Below, piece after piece: positions 10,344 to 19,600 of a DNA stretch of 64,000 nt (position 1 is its first letter; the number at the start of each line of letters is the position of its first letter). Made by a program: the position numbers and the translations under genes. The stretch comes from Termitomyces sp. T153 (taxonomy: Eukaryota; Basidiomycota; Agaricomycetes; Agaricales; Lyophyllaceae). The stretch covers positions 1-64,000 of the forward strand of contig JACKQL020000171.1 of NCBI GenBank assembly GCA_018296165.2. The letters run 5' to 3'. The notes under the pieces were generated by a model, which saw nothing but the letters and a program-made list of their open reading frames with translations, had not been told where the DNA came from and made no database searches.

Positions 10344-11294
10344 TGTCAGGTTCCGCTAACGATGGGGGCTCAGCTACACTGGGGAGTCCTTACTAGGTGG
10401 ATGTGATGTCCTGCGCTTATAACCAAGTGTCTGGTATTGATGTGGAGGGACTTGCGAGGGGGAGCTAGGGGCAGTCCGAGCAAGTCCGGAGCGGCTTAGG
10501 GGCATCTAAGATCAAGTATACTTGTCATTGAGCCTGGACAGGTGCTGGAGCAAGTTCATGGGTGTGCAATTAGAATGCGGGGTAACCGGAGGCTTTGCAG
10601 TTGATGGGGGCAGAGCCAGAGGTTTGATGGGAGATCGCCAAGATGTGAGGTGTTCCTGGGCCAAGCAGGAGCAAGGTCCAGGGTTGTCATAGGAATGTTC
10701 GGGTTGTAGCGCATGCACGGAGTTTGTACTGTCGTTGGAGATGAAAGGAACTTAGGAAGACAAAGGAACTATACATGGTTGAGATGAGGCGGAGATGAGT
10801 CAAGATGAGACAGAGAACAGAGATAGATTTGAAACTAAAAATAGAGACAGGGACAAGATGAAAGACAAGACATAGGAAACTGCTAAATGCAATATCAAGA
10901 CTAAAGTACTAGGGGTTCTTCTACGACTTATATACCTACTACTGGGCGGCTCCAGAGGGCAGAGGATATGGCAGCAGCTTGACAGAACTGCACGGAGTTG
11001 ACGGTTGTTGGGTGTGATCTTGGAACGGGCCATGGTGACATTCTGATGGGATCAGTTGGAAAGCGGATCGTTCCAGGGTCGGGGAAAGCCTTGGGAGTCC
11101 AGGGGAATTCAGAGGATGCATCAACTGCTGCGGAGAAGGTGTCGGAGTTGATCAAGGAGCCATTGGGGTCTGCTGAAGAAGTGTCGGAGTTGCTCGAAGT
11201 GGGCATGGAGGGTGGGTAAGGGTTGGGGAGTTTGGTGGAGCATTGAAGGGGGGGGCTGGGGGCGTTGTCGGGGTCTAGGGAGTGGGTCGTGACA
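10344..11294 (-). repeat. 3' LTR of element A (family 1, 951 bp)
   Basis: The plus strand begins TGTCAGGTTCCGCTAACG and ends GGTCGTGACA, homologous to the LTR pair of the young element at 43,033-44,174 and 47,981-49,118. The adjoining internal bases (TCACCCCCCCTTCAGC) are the complement of a polypurine tract, so the element runs on the minus strand and this is its 3' LTR. Its other LTR is the fragment at 14,925-15,352. The flanking ATGCC is not repeated at 15,353, which suggests a deletion of a few dozen bases at that edge. Confidence 0.8.
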
Positions 11295-11310
11295 TCACCC
11301 CCCCTTCAGC
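11295..11310 (-). promoter_or_regulatory. Polypurine tract of element A
   Basis: On the minus strand this reads GCTGAAGGGGGGGTGA directly before the LTR start TGTCACGACC. The position is shared with the young element at 44,175-44,190 and, with changes, with the family-2 element at 33,249. It sets the element direction to minus. Confidence 0.7.
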
Positions 11311-11503
11311 ATCGAGACCCTCAAGACGTGGGGTACAGTTTGGGGATTGGTGGGGTGTGGGAATCAAAGTCAAGCAATATTGATCAGACCACAGTAGCGG
11401 CAGCAGTGTGGGGAATGAAGTTGAAGCATGGCCACCACTCAGGGGGTTCTTTCCTAGTCATTGAAAAGGATCAGATGTACTCTGGGGTTCCCAAACTTTT
11501 CCA

Positions 11504-13180
11504 ATGTTGTCTTCCGCATATTCTCCAGCAGCGTCCCCCTCCCCATTGGCACATACCTTGACTTCTTCCTCGGAGGACTCTGAGGGTCGGCGAGACCGTA
11601 GGCAGGTGCAGGCAATGTACCATAGTCGTAAGTACCATCTCTTACTTGTCGTGGCCGGAGTGCTTGAATAAGCCCCATCAGAGTTGTTGGTGGCAGTGGC
11701 GGGCCCTTTGGGGCCTACGTTGGGGGAGGTTCCAGCGCAGTCGGCGGGGGAGATGGTCCTCACTTCTCACTCCAGGTCTGGTATGGCCCCTGGAGTGGTC
11801 CGCCCTGTCCCTACGGGGTTGAGAGTCGCGCAGGCAGACGTGATGCTGGAGTACTTTGCAGAGGCTGTGGGGCGAGCAAGAGGTCCCCCGACGTTGGAGT
11901 GGTGTCAGGCAGTGGCCCCAGTGCATCATTGGCATGTTCCTTCCCTATCAAACTAACCCACGTTTCTAGTGTGCATCCTGTACCCAGTGGGGTGAACAGT
12001 GCGAGTTCGAGGAGCTTGTGCCGGGGGTATGGCAGGATACGTCAGTGTGTCTCCCATGTTGCTCACAGCACGAGAAGTGCTCTGTTACTCTGAGTTGGCG
12101 TGCCGCTTGCATTGTGGCAGAACAGGGGTGGGATTGCAAGTGGGTTGCAATGCAGTTGGAGGAGGGTCAGAGGGGTAGGGTCTCAGGGAGGGGTTCCAGG
12201 GTAGAGGGGGGAGTTGGCGCGGGGTGGCCCCCAATAAAGATTGGGCCCCCGCAGGGTGGGCGGAGGAAGGGGGCCCCTGTGATGCACGACAAGGGTAAAT
12301 GGAGGGCGTCCCCCTTGCTGGAGGTGGGGCCTAGCAAGCAGGCATGGGGGGAGCCGGCGTTGGCAGGCCCTCCCAGTCCTACGGTGTATTCCCCAACTTC
12401 TAGGACCTTGGTTGAGCCGTCTGCAGGAGGGTTGTGGTCGATTGTCGAGGCTTTCCTGCGGCGTTGGGTAGAGGAGTATGAGAGGTTGTTGGCCACATGC
12501 AGGGAGGAAGTCTATAGGGTGGAGGAGGAGAGGGACGAGTTTTGGAGGGAACTGGACGAGGCTCGGAAGGAACAGGACTTGGCGCGTAGGGATAAGGATA
12601 TCGCTGTGGGGACTGCCACAGAGTGACTGTCACAGCTTCAAGAGTTGCAAGCGTGCATGAGGCCATTGGAGGTGCAGGTGCAGGCAGCAGGGCAACAATC
12701 GGAGGGGTCAGGAACATGGGGAACTCAGCAGAGGCCCAGTGCGGAGGTGACCCAAGCAATGGCAGAGAGGGCGCAGTGGCAGGAAGAGTGGCTTGCCAAC
12801 GAGGCAGCCTTGGGGTGGCAGGGAGTGCTCCATAAGTGCTCCCTTCATTTCCCGTTTACTATGAGCTGACATTCGATTCCGTAGACTGGGCCAGGGAGCA
12901 TTGCATCCTCCTTGATGGAGCGTCAGTGGTGCTGGGGTCCATTCATGACGGGCTGGTGAGGATGCCCAGGGATCTCCTGCCAGAGTTGGGGCAGGGGGGC
13001 ATGCAGATGGGGCATCTGCTGGCGGGACATCAGCAGACCCTAGAGCGTGGTGGGAGGTGGCAGTGGACATGGCAGAGCCACTCCTGGGGCATCCCAAAGT
13101 CCTGGCAATGGTAGTAGCACAGCTGGAGGTGGATCTGGTGGGAAGGATCGCGGAGGCAGACTCGGGGGGGGAGGGGGAGT
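11504..13180 (+). pseudogene. Antisense accessory gene of element A: Cys-rich plus coiled-coil protein (decayed)
   Basis: This gene lies on the plus strand, opposite to the pol of element A. It shows fungal-type splicing. Exon 1 spans about 11,504-11,627 with donor GTAAGT. Exon 2 spans 11,682-11,920. Exon 3 starts at 11,970 after TTTCTAG. Exon 3 begins CASCTQWGEQCEF and continues VCLPCCSQHEKC, a pair of cysteine clusters (CX2CX6C, 16 residues, CX2CX6C) that may bind zinc. It then runs through a basic linker into a charged coiled coil (EEYERLLATCREE, EEERDEFWRELDEAR). The last segment (about 12,890-13,180) has WAREHCILLDGAS. It is homologous to 44,385-45,515. Lesions are an in-frame TGA at about 12,624 and a donor changed to AT at about 12,836. 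The function is unknown; I infer nucleic-acid or protein binding only from composition. Confidence 0.65.
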
Positions 13181-13379
13181 AGGGGCCTTCTGGATTCCGG
13201 TGTCTCATTGCCCCGCGCTCCCTTGTTCCTATATTTTGTATTTGTAGTCTTATTAACATTGGACTCTGCACTTCTACTGAGCGTGAGAAGTTTTCAGAAT
13301 GAGTGGGGGGCAAAGTAAGTGAAAACATGTAGGGGAGTACTTGTGGGAGTTGAATCCCTGATAAATCTAGAGGTGGAGG

Positions 13380-14916
13380 TTATGCCCACTGATGCCATCT
13401 GCACTTGCTAGTCCCGGAGGTCCCGGGGCTTGGTGGGGTGTTGTCAATGGAAGTTCCGGAGTTTGTCAGGGGCTCCATCGAGGTTTTTTTGGGGCTCTCA
13501 TGTGTCGTCCTCAGGTCCATAGCCTTTCCAGCAGACCAAGTACTGGGGTCGTCCATGGACCAAGTGGGAGTCAAGGATCTGGTCGACCTTGTAGTGGTAC
13601 TCGACCTCGACCTCGATGGGGGGTGGTTGGCTGGGGTGCTGGCCAGGGAAGGGGTCCGGGGCATGTTCTTTGAGGAGTCAAACATGGAACATGGGGTGGA
13701 GGCCTTTCAAGCCCAGAGGTAGGTCGAGTTTATAAGCATGCATGGAGACCTTCCAGAGGACTTTGAAAGGACCGAGGCGCTTGTGGTCTAGTTTGATGGA
13801 GGGCCTCCAGGTCTTGAGGTTGCATCGATCAAGCCAAACCAAGGTGCCGGGGGGCCAGTCGGGGGTGGGGTCATGTCAGGCATTGGCATGTTTGGAGTAG
13901 GCTCAATTGGTGGTGTTGATCTCGTCCCGGAGAAATTGGTGAAGGGATTGGAGGTCCTCAGCGACTTTGTGGGCGGTGTAGGAGGGGATGTCCTTCAGGG
14001 ACAGGGTGAGTCGGGGGTTATAGCCTTTGTTGGCGTAGAAGGGAGAGACTCCGGTGGCAGAGTGGGGCATGTTGTTGTAGGTGAATTCGGCGAGGGGGAG
14101 TTCTGCACACCAGTCATTCTGTAAATAGTTAATGTATAGGTGGAGATACTGCTCCAGTGTCTGGTTCACTCGTTCTGTTTGTCCATCAGTCTCCGGGTGA
14201 TAGGTGGTGGAGAGGTTGGTTTTGATCTCGAGTGCCCTGCATAGCGACTGCCAAAAGTGGGATACAAACAGGGGTCCGTGGTCGGAGACGATGTCATCTG
14301 GGAGTCCGTGCTTGGAGAATATGTGTTCAAGAAACAGTTTGGCAAACTCCGGAGCATTGTTGGTGGTGTGGCAGGGGATGAAGAGGGCTTGCTTGGTGAG
14401 GCGGCAAATGACAACAAGGATCGCGTTAAAACCTTTGGAATTGGGGAGTTTGACGATATGATCCATCAATAGGGAGGACCAGGGGCGGTGGCCGACGGGG
14501 AGGGGTTTCAACAATCCATGGGGGCAGTGATGGGGTACCTTGGCCTGGAGGCAGGGTTTGCAGGCCCTTACATATCACATGATGTCCTTTTTCATTCCTG
14601 GCCAGAAGTAAGTCCGGGAGATGAGTTGAAGGGTCTTACAAATTCCTGGGTGCCCTTGGAGCTTATGGTCATGATGCTGCTGGAGTATGTTGAGGCAGAT
14701 GGACTTGTGGTCCGGGGCATAAATTCGTCCACTCCGGAGCAGGAGGCAGTGGTCTGGAGACAGCAAAAAGGGGTTCCCGGTGCTTGACTCTTTGGGGTTG
14801 TTGCAGGGGTCGTGCTGGGTGAAGAAGGAGTCTAGGGGTGAATTTCTGATTTGTTGGAGGATTCCTGCTTCATTCAAAATCAGCATGGCATGTAGATGTT
14901 CAGGGGGGATTACCAC
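13380..14916 (-). pseudogene. Integrase and chromodomain of element A
   Basis: From 14,916 down, the minus strand reads a zinc-binding H2C2 domain (LQGHPGICKTLQLISRTYFW), then an integrase core at 14,514-13,903. Catalytic residues are visible: D in SLLMDHIVKLP, D in IVSDHGPLFVS, and E in YHPETDGQTERVNQ by spacing. ELPLAEFTYNN and YANKGYNPRL follow. At 13,620-13,450 a chromodomain reads [25 protein letters not shown], stop, EPQKNLDGAP, where TGA replaces the conserved Trp codon. The 203-residue core frame is uninterrupted, so this copy decayed less than the one at 7,330-9,162. The RT and RNase H parts of element A are missing. Confidence 0.88.
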
Positions 14917-14924
14917 TCAATGGT

Positions 14925-15352
14925 TGAATGCATCAAGACTACCATAGCAGATATTACTCTACAATTTAAATACTGACTACTGAATCTACTCTGAGGATTG
15001 CAAGTCTGATGGTGGAGGTTGTTGGAGCCATGCAGGTTTGGCAGGTGTTGGATTTGATCAGGCAGACTGTGGTGACATGCTGGTGTGGGTCCATGATGTG
15101 TGCCAGGGTTCAGGGGAAGCATTGGAAGTTCCCAGGAGTTCAGTGGGGGTCAGGGGAGTGACAGGGCCTGCTGGCAAGCATTGGAGTTGTCCAAAGGAGT
15201 GCAGGAGTTGACTAGGGAAGCATTGGAGTTTACCAGAGCAGGCATCATGGGTGAACAAGGGTTGGGGTGGGTTGAGGGGGTGTTGGCAGGTAGTCTGGGG
15301 GTTTGGGGTGTGTTAGGGAGAGGTCTGGAGGTTTGGAAATGGGTTGTGATAG
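14925..15352 (-). repeat. Truncated 5' LTR of element A
   Basis: It is homologous to the right half of the family-1 LTRs: ATCAAGACTA, a degenerate ATACTGACTACTGAAT, and GGGTTGTGATA at the end (the usual terminal TGACA is mutated to TGATA). It is joined directly to the integrase-side sequence at 14,916. The RT-containing middle of element A was therefore lost together with the rest of this LTR. At 15,353 the older pol resumes. Confidence 0.65.
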
Positions 15353-16400
15353 GAAGGACTGGAGCTCCTTCAAGTTTCAGGATTGGGGCCAGGTGATAAT
15401 AGCTTTGACCTTCTTTGGGTCCATGCAGATCCATCTTGGGATACAATAACACCAAGGTACTCAACTTCCACAGTATGGAATGAACATTTCTTGGGCTTAG
15501 CATGTAGGTTGTACTGCCAGAAGCCATTTCAAGACATGTCAGATATGCTCCTGGTATTTCTCTAGGTAGTTCAAGTAGATCAGAATGTTGTCCAAGTATA
15601 TGCAAATATGTTACTCATGTTGTAGAAGATGTTGTTCATGAAGTACTGGAAGGTGGCAGGGGAGTTTGTCATCCCAAAGGGCATTACAAGGTACTCAAAG
15701 AATCTGTAGCATGTCCAGAAGGCCATTTTCCACTTGTGACCTGGTATGATATGGACATTGTTGTACTCCAATTGGAGATCAATCTTCATGTAGACCTTCA
15801 CACTCCATAATTGGTCAACCAGCTCTCTGATGAGGGTACTGATTATTTTTGGTGACCAGGTTAAGTCCTTGGTAGTCAATATATAGCCTTAGGGAACTGT
15901 CCTTCTTTTTGGCAAAGAGAACCAGGGCCTCAGGGGAGGAAGCAGAAGGCTGTATGAAGCCTTTCCTGAGCATTTTGTCAATGTAGTCCTTGAGTGCTCA
16001 GAGTTGGGTTTCTGACATGTTGTAGATTTTCCTGAAAGGTGGCAAGGTACCATCCTCCAGGTAAATTCTATGGTTGTAGGGTTGGTGGGGAGGGAGTTCT
16101 CTGGTGCTGCACTTGGAGAATATATTAGTAAACTCATGGTATTCCAGGGGGACAACTTCTCAAAAGATCTGTTCCTTCAACTTCTCCATGGGCATGGCAG
16201 GGTTTTATAGCTCCAAGGCCCTGGTACCTGCCTGTAGCTCCACAGGTGAGATGTGGAATTGTTATGCCTGTGCTCCATCCCAGATCATCCATACAAAGGG
16301 GTTGGTGCCAATGATCCTGGTGGTATGTGGGCCCAGAGACTCCAGTAAGCTCTCAGAGTTGGACAGGGGCATCTGGAGGGTAGGACAGGGGCATTGAGGT
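15353..16400 (-). pseudogene. Reverse transcriptase of the old nested Gypsy element
   Basis: From 16,400 down, the minus strand encodes the protease-RT linker (NPFVWMIWDGAQ; EYHEFTNIFSKCSTRELPPH; YNHRIYLEDGTLPPF), RT fingers (KKDSSLRLYIDYQGLN), palm (MAFWTCYRFFEYLVMPFGM, NSPATFQYFMNNIF) and the active site as YLDNILIY. The consensus is YLDDILIY, so the second catalytic Asp is Asn, as expected from GAC to AAC at a CG site. The thumb (CMDPKKVKAIITWP, NLKELQSF) ends exactly where element A begins and resumes at 10,343. Several frameshifts are present. Confidence 0.85.
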
Positions 16401-16559
16401 CTGCAATACTTGTTCCATGGGACATTTGGGGCAAAGAAGCTGGAAGGGGGTGGGGATTGGGGTTGTATTGGGGATTTCTTGGGGCCAGAATTACTGTAAC
16501 AGTGGGGATGGACAACTAGGCAGAAAGAAAAGTGTTAGGAAACCTGCAAAGGGAATTGG

Positions 16560-17225
16560 CAGGGTACATTGTGGACAAAGTATTGGAAGGGATCTAGAAG
16601 GTTGAGGAAATCCAGAAGGCCAAAGAGATCCAGAAGGCCAAGGATATCAACTCAGAAACAAGCATCACACTGTATTGGATACCTGGACCACACAAAGATA
16701 CCAGGGAACAAAAGGGTGGACAAAGATGTGAAAAGAGCAGCAGAGGAGAAAGACACTGAGCTGAAGGGGATACCATTCCTCAGGCAACCCCTCAGACAGC
16801 AGTAGTAGTGACTCATAAAAAGCAGTGGCAGAAAGATGCAGAAGACAGGATATGCAAGTCACCCAGATCTGACAGATTAAAAGTGCAGAACCCAATTGCA
16901 CCAGACCATGTCAACCATCATCTGCATGCTAGCCAGCATATCACAACACACATTGATCCTAATGCACTGGGAGCTGAGAATGGGGCACTGCCCATTGAAC
17001 CACTACCTGCATTGTTTTGAAATAGCAAAGTTGCCAACCTGCACAGCATACCACCAGGTTGATGAGACAGTTGAGCATTACCTCCTTCACTGCAGTGCAT
17101 ACAAAAGGCAGCAACACAAATTAGCCAAAGCAGTTGAATTAGGTATGGAAGCTTTAAGCAAGCTTCTGGGGGAGACTGAATTGGTGAAAGCCCTGATCCA
17201 ATTCATAAACAGCACAAATCAATGA
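16560..17225 (+). pseudogene. LINE fragment: RNase H end and C-terminal zinc-finger region
   Basis: The plus strand encodes ITLYWIPGHTKIPGNKRVDK, the last block of a non-LTR retrotransposon RNase H domain (consensus WVPGHxGIxGNExAD), followed by AAEEK. After a frame change it reads LRMGHCPLNHYLHCFEIAK, then CTAYHQVDETVEHYLLHC. The latter is the Cys/His cluster found after RNase H in fungal Tad-type LINEs (CxxC.....ETxxHxxxxC, with the first CxxC reduced). The reverse transcriptase and endonuclease are absent, so this is a truncated insertion. Confidence 0.75.
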
Positions 17226-17259
17226 TAACATTATGGAGACAAAACCAAAGGGGAAGTAG

Positions 17260-17700
17260 AGGGGGATTGAACTCCCAGATTCTCATGGGTACAATGTAGT
17301 TATGGTGGTGGTGGACCTCTATGGTAAGCAGACCCACTTCATCCCTACTCACACCACCTGCTCTGCCATGGGAGTGGCCAGCCTGTACTGGAGGACTATT
17401 TGGAAGCTCCATAGTCTGTTTGATGGGTATATTTCTGACTGAGACCCTCATTTTGTGGCAGAATTCACTTGAGAGCTGTACTGCATGCTTGGGGTGAAGC
17501 TCCATACAATCACAGTATATCACCCTTAGCCAGATGGACAGACAGAGTGCACTAACAAGGAACTGGAACAGTATCTTTGCCTGTTTTGCAATGAGAGGCA
17601 GGATGATTGGGCTTAGCTCCTGCCAGATGCCAAGTTTCAGTACAAAAACCATGTTCATTCTTACACTCAGATGACTTCATTCTTCCCAGACACTGGATGA
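17260..17700 (+). pseudogene. Gypsy integrase core fragment, plus strand
   Basis: The plus strand reads LYGKQTHFIPTHTTCSAMGV, ASLYWRTIWKLHSLFDGYIS, DPHFVAEF, then LHTITVYHP and PDGQTECTNKELEQYLCL, LLPDAKFQY. These are the integrase central domain blocks, with D at DPHF and the TAYHPQTDGQTE block. In-frame stops (after YISD and before DPHF) inactivate it. It is very similar to 2,110-2,760, so both come from one family. Confidence 0.8.
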
Positions 17701-18345
17701 CACCCTTGCAGGTGTTTGAACCTTGAGCACAGCCTTAGAGGATGATTTGATGAATGAGTTTGTTGACAGGAGGAAGAAGGCACAGGAGGAGGTGAAGGCA
17801 GCATTGGCAAAGGCCCCCTTTTCTCCTGGTTGATGAACCTATGGTTCTTGAGTATTGAATTCCAATGAGAACAAAAGGTCTTACAATAGATAGTCAGCTG
17901 ACCATGTGGCCTCCACCTCTTCCATCTGTATTACAAGTATAGTGTGGAACAAACCATGTCATCCAGCAATTGGGTACCCTTTAGTGGTCCCAGAACATGT
18001 GAACTTTGTCTTATCAGCATAGAGTGTAAGCAATAATTTGGCTGGTGGATTGTTTGGTATGCATCACTGTAATGTTGAATTTAATGTCAAATTTGTAAAG
18101 TAAAAATATATGAAGTGGAATGCATTGCTGACATATTTGGGCTTGCCAGGCCACATCACCTGTCCAGGGCTTGGTGAAGATTTGTTCCCAACCAATGCCT
18201 GTCCACCTATAAAGTTTCTGAGCATCCCACATGATGTGCTACATGGTGAAATCATGGGGTCATCAACAACAGTTCTGATAGCCCAGTCCCAGGGTTCCTG
18301 CACGCTTATCTCAAAATCTCAAGGCACTCCCTTATACAGAACCTG
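17700..18345. other. Degenerate transposon tail; junction with host DNA at about 18,345
   Basis: The post-integrase sequence is CG-free and unreadable as protein, with only weak similarity to the segment after integrase at 2,560-2,780. At about 18,345 base composition changes abruptly: CG dinucleotides appear (CGAACTTGCAAATCGTCG) and poly-pyrimidine host-like sequence starts. I see no target duplication or LTR end at this edge. Confidence 0.5.
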
Positions 18346-19600
18346 ATGTTGCTGTTTCTCGAACTTGCAAATCGTCGTTCGAATTAACCAAAATCCCATA
18401 AATCTAATACATAATCAATTTGAGATTATTGAAAACTCACTCGAGTCTGAATCTTAGACAACAATGGCTCAATGGAATAAGTTGATGAGATAATCCAACT
18501 GGGACTTGTTGAGAGCAGCCCAAAATCCCAGTCTCACAGTTTCGAAATCAAATCATGAATTGAAAAGGTTTCCAGGGCTTGAAATCGGGGGAATGGAATG
18601 ATGAACGCAATCGCTGTCAGACCCCATCTTGGTTAGGATCCCAAAGTGTTGATGGTATCCCAACTTCCAACAGTCCTTCCGTGTTGTCTAATAAAATGAC
18701 TGACAGGCATCAGCCTGTAAGATGGCTCCATTCAAGCCTCTCTGAAAGGGATTTGTCTCGAATAGTAAATAAAACAGTAATCAACCTCATGCTTACCTCT
18801 TCCTCATCTATACCAAATACAGCAGTCATCGCGTCGAGCGTCTACTCGAAATTTTGAATGCACAACATCCTGATAAATCATTATCATCTGAACCCAATTT
18901 GTGTTAATCTCCAAACTCAAGTTCAAAGGCAAGTCTTTTGCCCCATTACGTTACCTATAAAATTCGTGAAGAGTCAAACCGTTCAAAAAAACACCGCAGG
19001 TCTGGTGTTTTCAGAATAAACTTTTGTGTGTGTCCTGATTCCCCGTTTCGTACAAGTTCATTATAGAGTTCGGGCCTTGTGTGGTCAGAGGCCGAGGGGA
19101 ATTCTTCGTCATAGAATACGAGCGATAGATCGTATAGTTGGCGTGTTGTAGATGTCTGGGTCGGTCGCATGACTCACTTGTAGATTGAAGAGAGAGAACA
19201 CTCACAAATTCAGTAAACATACAGATATTCTCATTCATTCCGTAGAGCTATTGATGCTGTAGATGCGTTATAGTTGCAAGTAGATCAACCGGAGCCTGAA
19301 GTTGCCTTAGATTGTACATCTTGCTCTCAATGCAGCACTAAACTACGAGTCTTCCAGACTGACTAGGTCACCACCGATCACAATCGGGGGATAGTGGAAC
19401 ATGGTAGATATCCCACAGAGGGATACACAAACTGATTCGAATAAAACATCTACAAAACGAGCCTCTCTATTCGCGAAATCAGCTTTGCTATCGTCTACTA
19501 GAGGGCAGGTGTATCACCGTTCAGCTCCCGCGAGAGGGGTACCAGGCTCAACGTAAAAGCAGTGAGATGCCCTTACGGCACTTTTCACCTCCAGAAGCCT
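18346..19600. other. Host-like sequence, possible short spliced minus-strand gene, not resolved
   Basis: The base composition is that of the gene-bearing compartment. Minus-strand frames such as LYDLSLVFYDEEFPSASDH (18,955-19,170) and a GTAAGC...CAG intron near 18,740-18,800 could be exons. No frame can be extended into a recognisable protein and there is no family match. It may be the truncated remains of a host gene cut by the transposon cluster to its left. I do not assign a function. Confidence 0.3.

Noticed and set aside
12708..13328. 206-codon minus-strand frame opposite the accessory gene of element A
   Set aside because: It has no Gypsy or other domain; the plus-strand frame has homology to 44,385-45,515 and conserved splice phases.
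13345..13365. AGTTGAATCCC resembles a Pol III B box (tRNA-derived SINE)
   Set aside because: No A box is found 30-60 bp upstream in any of the three copies, and the context is the end of Gypsy pol.
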